This document shows, piece by piece, positions 9,358-18,704 of a stretch of 64,000 bases of DNA. The position numbers and the translations under genes are program-made. Source of the stretch: Mesorhizobium sp. (GTDB lineage Bacteria > Pseudomonadota > Alphaproteobacteria > Rhizobiales > Rhizobiaceae); contig NZ_SUHQ01000038.1 in the NCBI RefSeq assembly GCF_004962245.1, forward strand, positions 1 to 64,000, given 5' to 3'. Within the stretch, counting starts at the first letter, position 1. Every line of letters begins with the position of its first letter. The notes under the pieces are model-generated. The model saw nothing but the letters and a program-made list of their open reading frames with translations, was not told the DNA's origin and did no database searches.

Positions 9358-10494
9358 TTATGGCCCCAGCCGGTTAACACCGATGGCGGCGATCTGCTTT
9401 ATCGTACTTGGCTTCAGATTGGTGAGCCGGTACGCATCGAACTGAGAGATTGCCTTCCTGTCGACGGCGGCGGTGAGCATGTTAGGCAGAAGATATCCGA
9501 ACCTGGCAATCTGCGAGCTAATTCCACCGCCCCCGCTGTTTTCCTCACCTTCGTCTTCTTCTTCGATCATGGGGACTTCAGACGGCAGGGTCGCAGACCA
9601 CGCAGCGTAAAAGCCTTTGCTCAAGCCCAAATCAGAGACGCGTAAGGCGCTCGCCTGCTTACTGGCGCCAAATCGTCTGGAAAGGAGATCAACGACGGCC
9701 CTGGCACCCCTTCCCGCGACGCTTTTATAGGCTTGGGAAAATTCCTCCGCAGGCATCATGACCGAGGCAGTCACCGAGTTGCAGAATCTTTCAACCTGGT
9801 TGTTGAGAATGGCGGGGTCTGAAACTCCCGTTTTGCCAAGGAGCACATGCACCACTTCATGCATCAGTGTGAACAGCTTGGTAGCGGGCCGCTGCCCGGT
9901 TGTATTCACGAAGATGATGGGAAAGTCACCGGTAGGAGAGTAACAAAACCCACGGAACGGGTCCGCTACCCTATCGCAGAGCACGATGATGCCTTTCCGC
10001 TCTAGCGATACACGCGTCTCCCTGAACGTTAGGGTAGGATCCACCGATCCATCGACGCGCTGGACGGGGACATAGAGCGATTTCAATAGCTTTCGCGCGG
10101 TCGACTGCTGATGGATGGTCACGCTATTTGTATTGGCGAACCTGGCGCAGTCTTCGAACGCTCGGTCCGCCAGGTAGGCGGCGATAGAACGAGCACGCGC
10201 GATTCGCGTTAGTCCTGCCGATGTAAGAACCGCTGGCCTATTATTGGCGGCGCGAAAATCAGGCATATTGGCGTCGATTTCTACGTCTTTGGCGAACAGG
10301 AACTGGACCGGTACAGCCAGAGCGGAGGCAAGTGAAAACGCCACTCGCTTGCTGACGTCGGTTGGGGTTGTTTCCATTTCAGTCAAGAAATCTGGTCGGA
10401 TATTCGCCTCAATCGCGACCGCTTCAATTGACAATCGTCGCGCGCGGCGGATGCTTTCCACTGCCGAAGGTCGGGGGGTAAGTTTCAATGGCAT
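9358..10494 (-). CDS. Xre-family regulator with ImmA/IrrE metallopeptidase domain
   Basis: From the ATG at 10494 (MPLKLTPRPSAVESIRRARR) the protein has 378 residues. Residues about 10-65 form a helix-turn-helix of Xre type. Near residue 210 LFTLMHEVVHVLLG carries the HExxH zinc motif of ImmA/IrrE (COG2856) peptidases. A glycine- and acid-rich linker (EEEDEGEENSGGGG) precedes the C-terminal helical part. The gene is the upstream partner of the PIN-like toxin, so it is the likely antitoxin and autoregulator. An in-frame TTG at 10509 is an alternative start. Confidence 0.75.
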   Translation of the reverse strand: MPLKLTPRPSAVESIRRARRLSIEAVAIEANIRPDFLTEMETTPTDVSKRVAFSLASALAVPVQFLFAKDVEIDANMPDFRAANNRPAVLTSAGLTRIARARSIAAYLADRAFEDCARFANTNSVTIHQQSTARKLLKSLYVPVQRVDGSVDPTLTFRETRVSLERKGIIVLCDRVADPFRGFCYSPTGDFPIIFVNTTGQRPATKLFTLMHEVVHVLLGKTGVSDPAILNNQVERFCNSVTASVMMPAEEFSQAYKSVAGRGARAVVDLLSRRFGASKQASALRVSDLGLSKGFYAAWSATLPSEVPMIEEEDEGEENSGGGGISSQIARFGYLLPNMLTAAVDRKAISQFDAYRLTNLKPSTIKQIAAIGVNRLGP

Positions 10495-10988
10495 CTCAGT
10501 CGCTCGCAACAGAGTGTTTTCGTCTGAATGAGTTTTCCGGACTGCTTCAACTAGCGTTCGGATTGAATTTGGCGCTGTCGATTTTTAGAGAGCTGGCAAT
10601 CGTTCCTCGAGGACCGCTTGCACGCCAGATCGCGGCAATCGAAACGTTAATCGGAACAAGAAAGGTGAGAAACCCCTCATCAGCCGGCAGCCTTCGGGCA
10701 CGTTTGGAATCGGCAAAGCGAGAGATCGTCATCAATGACGATAGTTTGGCCACTTGGGTAACATGCTGCGCGGCCGTCACATCCTTGTTCGGGCTAGCGG
10801 CCCTGTATTGGTCGTTCTACGCTGCCGTGGACCAGTCTTGCATGGGCGAGCAGCTCGCTCTCTTTACGACCATTGTGCATTTCGTTCCCCTCCCATTGGC
10901 TATTCTAATCCTCTACGCCAGAGCCCATTTTGTCTATAAAGACGTTTGGCAAAAGTGCAATTTGCTTAAGCAAGATGCACTCGCATAA
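10488..10988 (+). CDS. Small membrane protein, head to head with ImmA gene
   Basis: A 166-residue protein. Hydrophobic stretches lie at about residues 12-30, 88-110 (VTSLFGLAALYWSFYAA) and 122-145 (VHFVPLPLAILILYA), so two or three membrane spans are likely, with a charged loop between the first and second. Its ATG lies within the first codons of the divergent ImmA-type gene, leaving no intergenic space, so the true start may be a later TTG. No family is recognised. Position suggests it could be a third component of the neighbouring toxin-antitoxin locus. Confidence 0.5.
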   Translation: MASQSLATECFRLNEFSGLLQLAFGLNLALSIFRELAIVPRGPLARQIAAIETLIGTRKVRNPSSAGSLRARLESAKREIVINDDSLATWVTCCAAVTSLFGLAALYWSFYAAVDQSCMGEQLALFTTIVHFVPLPLAILILYARAHFVYKDVWQKCNLLKQDALA

Positions 10989-10997
10989 CAATTGGCT

Positions 10998-11215
10998 GCT
11001 CTAACACAGCGTCTCGCAAGGCGATCGGCCAAGGAAGCTTGCGAACCGCCCGACATCGCGGACGTAGTTGCGCTGCGCCTCCTGGCTGAACCGGCGCATG
11101 GTCATGTCGTCAATCAACCGTTGGCGCGGCGGGCTGATCGGTGCATCGAGAACAGGGTGGGGGTGGTCAGGCTTCTTGTTGACGAAGCCTGTGATGCTCT
11201 GCCCCGCCGAACGAC
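10998..11215 (-). pseudogene. Phage-type tyrosine recombinase, N-terminal fragment
   Basis: Minus-strand codons read HPHPVLDAPISPPRQRLIDD, then MTMRRFSQEAQRNYVRDV and GRFASFLGRSP, the N-terminal SAM-like core-binding domain of XerC/D-type integrases found next to rhizobial transposons. A stop follows directly after ETLC near 10998. The catalytic domain is absent. It is one of several dead recombinases in the window. Confidence 0.6.
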
Positions 11216-11437
11216 GCTCAATGCGGGCGCGGCAACCGGATCGTGACCTCTACCTTACCACGCGCGTCCATCCCGCGCAGCGGGTTGTTCTCCGACCTAT
11301 TGCGGTGATTGTCGCTGTTCGGCCACAGCTCCGGTTCTTCCACTTAGGTGATGATCACGTTTCGCAGGAGCTAGTGTCGTTACGACGCACTTGAAGTTCC
11401 TTCACTGACGTTCCTCGCGATAACGCTAAGCGCCTGA
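11216..11437. other. Degenerate sequence, no gene seen
   Basis: GC-rich filler between two truncated genes. Short open frames exist on both strands, but none resembles a protein family. Probably decayed insertion-sequence DNA. Confidence 0.4.
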
Positions 11438-11686
11438 TCATATCCACGATCTTGATATAATCTTCGAGGACGTCGCCGGATCGAGACTGTCGGTTGCCCC
11501 AGCACCACTAAGGCCGCCCCTGGTGATACCGCCGCGGACAGGCCCCTGCGCGCGCGCAGCGCTGGCGAGGATCGAATTGGCGAACGTCGCTGAAACGCCG
11601 AGCGCCGTCGCACGGCCGAGAAATTCACGTCGGCTCAGGCGGCCCGCAGCGACGTAACGGCTAAGATATTCGAGTTCTTGCGACAT
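11438..11686 (-). pseudogene. Peptide-type ABC substrate-binding protein, Tat-signal N-terminal fragment
   Basis: The ATG at 11686 starts a protein with a twin-arginine export signal: RLSRREFLGRATALGVSAT followed by a hydrophobic segment and a cleavage-like ARAQ site. The next residues (GGITRGGLSGAGATDSLDPA) match the mature start of DppA/OppA-like binding proteins. The frame departs from the family after about 75 residues (normal length above 500), so only the export signal and first strand remain. Confidence 0.65.
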
Positions 11687-11799
11687 GAAATGTTCCTCCT
11701 CCCATTCATTGTTTCGTGCTAATGTCAGCGCTTTATCAAGCTCAGCGGAAGCGAGCGGCCAAAGAATCTCTATTTAAATGGTAGTGGTCAAATACCGAT

Positions 11800-12210
11800 T
11801 GTCGTCCCACATCATCTCGTTTCAAGATCGTTCACACGCAGGGCGGATCTGGTTCCGAGATGCGCGACAATCGATACTGACGAGATCGAACTACCTGATC
11901 GAAATTGTGGCCCGTGCTATCTGGCTACTTCCGCTCCAATCTGAGTCTGCGCGATGTCAGGGAAATGCTGCTCGATCGCGGGATTGTCTTTCCCCACGAG
12001 ACCATCCTCCGATGGTGCCGATGCACTGCCTGATTATGCCCGCCGCATACGCCGAAGGCGCAAACGAAAACGATGTCTGGCACCTCGATGAAGTCGTGGT
12101 GCGCATCAACGGTCAGAAATCCTGGGTGTGGAGAGCGGTTGATCAGGACGGATATGTGCTCGACGAGATCGTCCAACGCGCGCAACGCTGCGAAGTCGGT
12201 AGCTTCGGCC
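11800..12210 (+). mobile_element. IS6-family transposase remnant, frameshifted
   Basis: Across three frames the plus strand gives IVARAIWLYFRSNLSLRDVR-like codons, then EMLLDRGIVFPHETILRWC and DVWHLDEVVVRINGQKSWVW, which are the helix-turn-helix region and the first catalytic Asp strand of IS6/IS26-type transposases. At least two frameshifts are present, and the C-terminal DDE half is missing after about 12205. The element is dead. Confidence 0.75.
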
Positions 12211-12289
12211 GAGATAGAAGATACTTTCGTTGCACCGCGCCTGAGCTCAAACCACTCACCGTCAAATCGTAACGGCGCACGCGCTTGTC

Positions 12290-12760
12290 CACGATCTCCG
12301 AAGGCTGCTCTACATTTTCAGCGATGGTTCATGGACGAAGGGGCTGCATGGCTCCGATCACGATCGGCCGAGCTTGAACGACTAAGCGGGCAGACAATCG
12401 TCTAAGGTGATTGTGAGGGACCTTGGATTCCGCTGGGGTTCGTGCGGCAAGCATAGGACACTCTACTTTAACTGGCGACTTCTACAGCTGCCGGTACAGG
12501 TTATCGACTACGTGGTGCTACACGAACAGGTTCACCTGCTGCATCACAACCACTCCAAGCAATTCTGGAAAGCGATGGACAGCGTGCTTCCAGACTGGCT
12601 TGTTCGTAAGCAAGAATTGGAACGCGATTGGGTAGGTTTGCGCGTTTCGCTTTGGCGACTCCGTCGGAGGCCCCCGCTTTCGAAGGGATTGCCTCCACGA
12701 GTAAGGTGTCGCGGCGATGAGTTGCCGCAGGTCAAGCTCAGCGAAGCCGATCGACAGTAA
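12290..12760 (+). pseudogene. YgjP-like (DUF45/M48) metallopeptidase, frameshifted
   Basis: In one frame HFQRWFMDEGAAWLRSR leads up to 12404; after a one-base shift the next frame gives VIVRDLGFRWGSCGKHR, LYFNWRLLQLPVQVIDYVV and LHEQVHLLHHNHSKQFW. HEQVH with the following NHS..FW is the zinc-binding signature of YgjP/WLM-type peptidases, which often accompany type I restriction loci. The N-terminus is lost to the IS6 remnant, and the last 35 residues look foreign. Confidence 0.7.
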
Positions 12761-12843
12761 TGCCCCCGACAGTCGGGGATATTCCCACGTGTCAGCGCTC
12801 GCCGCCTCAACTGCATTCCGTGTATTCGAGGGCTGAAAGCACG

Positions 12844-13770
12844 ATGCCGATCCCTGACTACCAATCGCTCATGCTCCCGGTTCTTGAGGTCTCTTCGAAG
12901 GACGAAACCTCCGCCCACTAGCCGAGGCCGAGATTGCTGCACGGTTTGGTCTCACCGCTGAAGAGCGTGAGCAGCTGTTGCCGAGCGGCAAGCAGCACGT
13001 GCTACACAACCGTATCCACTGGGCGAAATTCTACATCAGCAAAGCGGGACTGCTCGCCTCTCCCGCACGAGGGCGGTTCGTTGCCACCGAAGCAGGTCGG
13101 TCATTGCTCACCAGCGGCCCTGACCGCATCGACGTGAAGCTGCTATTGAAACACCCAGAGTTTAGGAAGTTTTACAAGGGCAACGGCTCCGATGATAGTG
13201 CAGGGGAGACGCCATCCGACGTCGCGACGGAGGCGACGCCGGAAGAGCAGATCGAAAGCGCCTATCAGGCGGTACTAACCGCTTTGCGGGCAGACATTTT
13301 GGACAGGATAGGCCAAAACAGCCCGGCCTTCTTTGAGCGGCTCATTGTCGATCTACTTGTCGCCATGGGTTATGGCGGATCGCATAAGAACGCAGCCGCC
13401 CAGCTTGGGCGCTCGGGCGACGGCGGGGTTGATGGCGTAATCAACGAGGATCGGCTCGGTCTCGATCGGTGTATGTTCAAGCGAAGCGTTATGCTGTCGC
13501 AAACGCTATTGGGCGACCTGATGTTCAAGGATTCGTCGGCAGTCTGGTAGGGCTAGGAGCGACGAAGTGTGTTTTCGTGACCACCTCGACATTCAGCCCA
13601 CATGCCCACGAATTCGTGAAGCACCTGTCTCAACGCGTCATTCTGCTCGATGGGCGCCAACTTGCCGACTTGATGTTCGAGCATGGCGTCGGAGTTCGTG
13701 TCCGTCGAGCCATTGAGCTACCGGACGCGCCTTTTGCTGACGCACCGGCGCAATCCGAAGGCCGAAGTTC
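12844..13770 (+). pseudogene. mrr: Mrr-type restriction endonuclease, frameshifted
   Basis: The ATG at 12844 starts MPIPDYQSLMLPVLE, the Mrr N-terminal winged-helix domain, continued in a second frame by AEIAARFGLTAEEREQLLPS. The catalytic domain reads FFERLIVDLLVAMGYGG, then GRSGDGGVDGVINEDRLGLD, then after a frameshift near 13470 VQAKRY. The D...QAK pattern is the PD-(D/E)xK core of Mrr. Mrr cuts methylated DNA (type IV restriction). Frameshifts near 12905 and 13470 inactivate it. Its tail runs into IS110 debris near 13770. Confidence 0.8.
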
Positions 13771-13789
13771 CTCGACCTGGAGAACGCCA

Positions 13790-14400
13790 TCCGCCACTCG
13801 CTGAAGTCGTTCGGCATCCGCCTTAGGCAAGGTCGGACGTGGCGCCTTCGAACGCGCGGTACGCCAGGCGGTGGCGGACAATCCGTTGTCGGCCGAGCTG
13901 ATGGACGCCATGCTGACGGCGCGCGCGGCGCTGTGGCGACAGTACTGCAGGCTGCATGATCTCGTCGTGAGGATCGTCGCGCACAGCGAGCCGTGCCGGC
14001 GCTTCATGGCTATTCCCGACGTGGTCGGGTGACGGCGCTCTCCTTCATGACGGCGATCGACGATCCCACGCGCTTTCACCGCTCGCGCGACGTCGCCGCT
14101 TACTTCGGGCTGACGTCGCGGCGCTGGCAGTCCGGTTCAACGATCGACATTCAGGGACGGATCTCCAAGGCCGGCGACGCGGACGTGCGGCGCGCGCTCT
14201 ACGAGGCGGCGTCAGGACTGATGACGCGCTTCAAGGGCAGGGACAAGGTCAAGAGCTGGGGCCGGGACATCGCCAAACGCTCCTGCCACCGCAAGGCCTG
14301 CGTCGCGGTGGCGCGCAAGCTGGCGGTGATCATACACGCCATGTGGAGCGATGGACGTTTACGTCGGCGATGCGGCCGCGAGCGAGGCCGATGCCACGCG
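13790..14400 (+). mobile_element. IS110-family transposase remnant, copy 1
   Basis: Codons give FERAVRQAVADNPLSAELMD, then GVGPVTALSFMTAIDDP after a shift near 14000, then RDVAAYFGLTSRRWQSGS and DADVRRALYEAASGLMTRF, the C-terminal half of IS110 transposases. The DEDD domain is missing, and a frameshift replaces the end after ARKLAVIIHAMWSDG. A second copy of the same region follows 700 bp on. Confidence 0.8.
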
Positions 14401-14649
14401 GCGCGCCCATGTCAAGGACCGCAAGCTGCTGGGAGCGCATCGATGAGCGGTGCGGCGGCAGATAAAACGCATGGCGCCGGCGCGCTGACGGACCCCATCT
14501 GAGCAAGGAGATCCGCTCCGGCGGATGAGCACCGATGCAAACCAGGAACGACTGAACCACGTTATCCTGCCTGCCGCCGCGCCGACAATGAGACAGCCGG
14601 ACCGCGCTCGATTTCGATGCTCCGTCCGTCCGATGGAAGAGTGCGTCAC

Positions 14650-14960
14650 GACGGTTCGAGCGCTGCGTTCATCCCCGGCGTCGGTCCGGTGACGGCGCTT
14701 TCGTTCATGAACGGCGATGGACGATCCCACGCGGTTCCGCCGCTCGCGCGACGTCGCGGCCTACTTCGGGCTGAGGTCGCGACGCCGGCAGTCGGGCACC
14801 TCGATCGACGTTCAGGGCCGCATCTCGAAGGCAGGCGACGTCGACGTGCGGCGCGCGCTCTATGAGGCGGCGTCTGATGATGCGCTTCAAGGGCAAGGAC
14901 AAGGTCAAGAGCTGGGGCCAGGACTCGCCAAACGCTCCTGCACTGCAAGGCCGCCGGGCC
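14650..14960 (+). mobile_element. IS110-family transposase remnant, copy 2
   Basis: FIPGVGPVTALSFM, then after a one-base shift MDDPTRFRRSRDVAAYFGL, RGRISKAGDVDVRRALYEAAS-like codons and a further shift. It closely matches the copy at about 14030-14290 but differs at many third positions, so the two are diverged relatives, not a fresh duplication. Everything after about 14960 is unrelated. Confidence 0.75.
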
Positions 14961-15367
14961 AAGAGCCAGAACTGTCCAACAGGCTGATTGACGTGCACAA
15001 GACAGCATACGCGTCCTTCGGCGAAAGCCTCGCACGAAATACGTGGTGAGGCCCGACGCAACCGGCCGGTGCCAGTCGTCGGCTCTTGTGGGGTGAAGGC
15101 TCTGAAACGATAATTTTCCGTTCGCATCGACGGGAGAAGCAAGTGTGGACCACCAGCGGTCACCGCTGCCCCGCGCCAATGGTCGGTCTGCCGGGGCACC
15201 GAGTTATAATGGAGATAATCTTCTTTTGTATCTATGTCGATGATGATATCCGTCATGCCTGCCCAAAATGAGTCGGCGCTGGGCACAGCGTGACGACCCT
15301 ATTCTGGCGGGCCGAGGCGGCTGCCCCAGCACCTGGCAGCGAGAAAACACACGCAAGGAGAACTCCA
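14961..15367. other. Degenerate DNA and upstream region of oxidase gene
   Basis: About 400 bp without a recognisable gene. The last 20 bases hold the ribosome site AAGGAG (15355-15360) of the next gene. The stretch before may carry its promoter, but I see no clear -35/-10 pair. Confidence 0.4.
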
Positions 15368-16645
15368 TTGCCTTCTTCAGAGACCAGAGCGCAGACACTC
15401 GGCCCTAGCATGATTTGGCGGAACTGGGTGAGCAATCAGGTTTGTCGGGTGAAGCATTTCGAAATGCCAAGTTCGGACGATGACGTCTGCAGAACGATCA
15501 AGACAGCAGCTTCAACCAATCTGCGCGTCCGCGTAGTGGGTACGGGGCACTCTTATACGCCGATTGTCCCCACGGACGGAGTTCTAATCTCCGCGGAGCG
15601 TCTAACAGGGATCGAAAATATCGACCCAACCAACGGCAGCGTAACCCTCCGCGGCGGAACGCGGATTTGTGACGTTGGCCTTGAACTGCGTTCTGCTGGT
15701 TGGGCATTGCCCAACCAGGGCGATATCGATCTGCAGACGATGAGCGGGGCCGTATCGACGGGTACGCATGGCAGCGGCGATAGTTTGCAATGCTTAGCGG
15801 GTCCGATAATTGGAATGCGGATAGCGATGGGCGATGGATCCATCGCCAATTTCGATGCTTCGCAAGACATCGATGTCCTCAACGCTGCGAAAGTTTGTCT
15901 CGGAATGCTTGGCGTGGTGCTTTCCGTCACGATGAAGCTTGTTCCTGCTTTTGATCTTCATGACAAAATATGGCGTGAGGATTTTGAAGAATGCATGAAT
16001 CATTTGGATCAGCTATGTCAGGAAAACCGGAGCCTCCGCGTGTTCTGGTGCCCGACCGAACACTCGGCATCGTTATACAGCCTGCCCGACACGTCTGGCA
16101 TTGGTCGTACGCGCAGTAAAGCTGATGTCTGCGAAATCAGAACGCTGAACGTCACAACTCAGCCGTCAGCAGCTGTCGAAGCACAGGCCGGCGAGAGAAT
16201 AGGGCCCAGCTATCGGATATTTCCGGGTTCAATTCCGATGCCGAACCATAACGAATGCGAATACTCGGTGCCCTACGAGGACGGTCCGGCGGTATTGCGT
16301 GAAATACGCAAGCTGATCCAGACGAAGCATCCGTCGCAGATATTCCCGGTTGAGTATAGAACCGTGGCGGCTGACGATATTTGGTTGAGTCCATACTTTG
16401 AGCGGAAGACCGCAATGATATCGGTGTCCGGCGCAGCAGGAGAGGACTACTGGGATTTCATCCGCGATTGCGAGACAATCTTTTCCTGGGTAAAAGGTCG
16501 TCCGCACTGGGGCAAACTTCACAGCCTGGGCCGGTCCGAGATCGAAGCCTTGTACCCAAGATACGGGGATTTTATTTCTCAAAGGGCTCGCTTCGACCCG
16601 GACGGTCGCTTCCTGAACGACTACCTGCGCGAACGTTTCGCCTAA
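15368..16645 (+). CDS. FAD-linked oxidase, sugar-1,4-lactone/alditol oxidase type
   Basis: I choose the TTG at 15368, seven bases after AAGGAG, which gives about 425 residues; an upstream in-frame ATG at 15290 lacks a ribosome site. The FAD-binding domain contains VVGTGHSYTPIVPTDG, with His at the position that binds FAD covalently in this family, and SGAVSTGTHGSG. The C-terminal half ends with WVKGRPHWGKLH, the HWGK block of D-arabinono-1,4-lactone and alditol oxidases. Such enzymes oxidise C1 of sugar lactones or alditols with oxygen. It converges on the RpiR gene, stops overlapping by four bases, and likely modifies the sugar handled by the neighbouring cluster. Confidence 0.8.
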   Translation: MPSSETRAQTLGPSMIWRNWVSNQVCRVKHFEMPSSDDDVCRTIKTAASTNLRVRVVGTGHSYTPIVPTDGVLISAERLTGIENIDPTNGSVTLRGGTRICDVGLELRSAGWALPNQGDIDLQTMSGAVSTGTHGSGDSLQCLAGPIIGMRIAMGDGSIANFDASQDIDVLNAAKVCLGMLGVVLSVTMKLVPAFDLHDKIWREDFEECMNHLDQLCQENRSLRVFWCPTEHSASLYSLPDTSGIGRTRSKADVCEIRTLNVTTQPSAAVEAQAGERIGPSYRIFPGSIPMPNHNECEYSVPYEDGPAVLREIRKLIQTKHPSQIFPVEYRTVAADDIWLSPYFERKTAMISVSGAAGEDYWDFIRDCETIFSWVKGRPHWGKLHSLGRSEIEALYPRYGDFISQRARFDPDGRFLNDYLRERFA

Positions 16646-17469
16646 AAGCTTTTATCTATGGTGGCTTCTGCGGTTCGCTGCATAGCCGCCTGGAACTTGC
16701 TGCCATCTTTAGCGATCATGTTGGCGAGGATGTCGATGATCAAATATTGTCCAGCGACCCTGGAGAATGCTCCTCGCGTGATGGGCGTGTCTGTTGAGGA
16801 TGCTCCCAGTACAGCGTCCGCGTTGGCAGCGATCGGACTGCGTATATGACAGGTGATTGCGATGGTAAATGCGCCAGCCGCCTTGGCCGCCATAAGTGAG
16901 TTGATTGTATCCTTGCTCGAGCCAGATTCCGAAATTGCCAGTGCGACTTGCTTCGGCCCGAGATTCACTGCACTCATGACGGCGAGATGTGGGTCGTCCA
17001 GCACGCGCGACACCAGTCCGAATCGAACAAACAAGTAATGCGCGTATCGGGCCACATTCGCAGAGCCGCCGAACCCGTACAGATCTATGCTTTTTGCTCG
17101 TATGATCTGTTTTGCCGCCAATTCGAGAGCGGCGTGGTTCAACAGGTCCTTTGTCTGCTTGAGCGCGGTGATGGCCGTCGACAGCGTGTCGTCGATGACG
17201 TCACCAGACGGGCTGGCGTGTCTGATTGTCTGGTGAGTGGAGAGTTCGATCCCCAATGCCAGTTTGAAACGCTGGAAGCTCGAAAATTTGATGTCTCTAC
17301 AGAACCTCAAGACGCTCGCTTCGCTCGATCCGGATCCGTCAGCAACCTCCGTGATAGTTTGGTTCACGACCTTCGCGGGATCGTTAAGGACGTACTCACT
17401 GATGCGAAGGAGCGCCGGACTGAGGCTGGGCTGAGACGAACGCAAGCGCGCCAAGATCTTTTCCTGCAT
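16642..17469 (-). CDS. RpiR/MurR-family transcriptional regulator (first of four)
   Basis: A 275-residue protein with an N-terminal RpiR helix-turn-helix (residues 1-80: SLSPALLRISEYVLNDPAK, SGSSEASVLRFCRDIKFSSF) and a C-terminal SIS domain (about 115-250) that binds phosphosugars: DLYGFGGSANVARYAHYLF and LAISESGSSKDTINSL. It is divergent from the sugar kinase gene with a 290-bp gap, so it probably controls the kinase-SIS-transporter block in response to a phosphorylated sugar. Frame intact, length typical. Confidence 0.9.
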   Translation of the reverse strand: MQEKILARLRSSQPSLSPALLRISEYVLNDPAKVVNQTITEVADGSGSSEASVLRFCRDIKFSSFQRFKLALGIELSTHQTIRHASPSGDVIDDTLSTAITALKQTKDLLNHAALELAAKQIIRAKSIDLYGFGGSANVARYAHYLFVRFGLVSRVLDDPHLAVMSAVNLGPKQVALAISESGSSKDTINSLMAAKAAGAFTIAITCHIRSPIAANADAVLGASSTDTPITRGAFSRVAGQYLIIDILANMIAKDGSKFQAAMQRTAEATIDKSF

Positions 17470-17759
17470 TTACGATTCCCTTGATGTCGCCGAGCTCCAG
17501 CTCCCTAGGCTTGATTGACACGGGCAGTGAAAGCAATAGGAATTTTTCAGCAGATTGCCAAGCCGTGAACATTGTTTTCGTTAGAGCGCCCAGCCGCCTG
17601 CCAGCCTTTTTGCACGGCATTTGACCATCATCGCCGCGCGGGGAGACAGTTGCCAATGATGAAAAAAACCATCTTCCGCAGACGAAAAAAAAGTGATATT
17701 CCTTCAGCGAGAGACTGGGACCGCGGCCGCTGGGCGCGAATGCGAACAGAGATGACGAG

Positions 17760-18704
17760 ATGGGTTCTATATCGATTGGTGTCGACATCGGAGGCACCAA
17801 AACGCATTTGAGAAGCTGCCTGGAACAGGGCATGGGCCGCGACTTGGTGGTGAGGACCAGTGAATGGCGTTGTGGAGCCTATGACCACGATATTCCTGGA
17901 CTAATCGCGCTAATCAGCGGATTTGCGGATGGCGCCACTCCCAACGGCATCGCGATTGGCTCTCATGGATGTGATGATGAGGCTGAGTGTGCCATCCTGC
18001 AAAAACCACTTTCCAATCATTTTGCCTGCCCGTTGAGGGTCGTCAACGATGCAGAGCTATTTCCCCTAGCCATGGGGCTTTCCAGCGGAATTGGTGTTGT
18101 CGCGGGAACTGGCTCAATCGCCGTTGCTCGGGACCAGAAAGGCAGGATGCATGTCGCAGGCGGTTGGGGCTGGGCAATCGGAGACGAAGGGAGCGCTCCC
18201 GGTTTAGTACGTGAGGCTGGTCGAGCAGTGCGACGGCACATTGACCTCGGACGGGCAAGGTCAGAGCCGCTTGTCGAAGCGCTTTGTGAGGCATTTGGAC
18301 TGAATAGCCCCACGAACATCGGCACCGCTATCGCGAAGGAAGGCGGTGCCTCGGCTCTGGGGCGACACGCACCCGTTATCTTCTACGCAGCCAATGAAGG
18401 CTCGTCGTTGGCTAAGCGCGTTATTGACGAGGGCGCAGCGGCCCTGACCCAATTAGTTCACCACCTGAAGTTGGCGGGCGTGTCCGACAAAGACGTGGTG
18501 GTAGGCGGAGGGGTCATCCTCGCCCAGCCACTTTTAGCCAATGCGTTCTCCCATCAAATTTCCGATCGTTTCGGGGCGACAGTGGCGGTCACCTTCCTCG
18601 ACAAGCCGCCGGTCTTAGGCGCCTGCGTCTTGGCGCGGCAACTTTGCAGTGCCGGGGATGGCCCAGAGACCTCAATTGTCTCTCAACATATGGATATCCA
18701 ATGA
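17760..18704 (+). CDS. BadF/BadG/BcrA-type ATPase, N-acetylglucosamine-kinase-like sugar kinase
   Basis: 314 residues of the actin-like ATPase fold: GVDIGGTKT at residues 7-15 (phosphate 1), VVAGTGSIAVARD near 115 (phosphate 2), GWGWAIGDEGSAP and VVGGGVILAQP near 248 (adenosine site). These match BadF-type kinases such as eukaryote-like N-acetylglucosamine kinase. It probably phosphorylates an imported amino sugar or related sugar. Its stop overlaps the start of the SIS-domain gene (ATGA), so the products are made together. Start ATG at 17760 follows a weak ribosome site. Confidence 0.8.
   Translation: MGSISIGVDIGGTKTHLRSCLEQGMGRDLVVRTSEWRCGAYDHDIPGLIALISGFADGATPNGIAIGSHGCDDEAECAILQKPLSNHFACPLRVVNDAELFPLAMGLSSGIGVVAGTGSIAVARDQKGRMHVAGGWGWAIGDEGSAPGLVREAGRAVRRHIDLGRARSEPLVEALCEAFGLNSPTNIGTAIAKEGGASALGRHAPVIFYAANEGSSLAKRVIDEGAAALTQLVHHLKLAGVSDKDVVVGGGVILAQPLLANAFSHQISDRFGATVAVTFLDKPPVLGACVLARQLCSAGDGPETSIVSQHMDIQ

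Noticed and set aside
14646..15286. Two long minus-strand frames (177 and 193 codons)
   Set aside because: They are antisense to the second IS110 remnant and contain only composition-driven residues.
17470..17759. GGAATTTTTC-like half palindromes as RpiR operator
   Set aside because: Only half sites are visible and no second matching site was found at the other RpiR-linked promoters.
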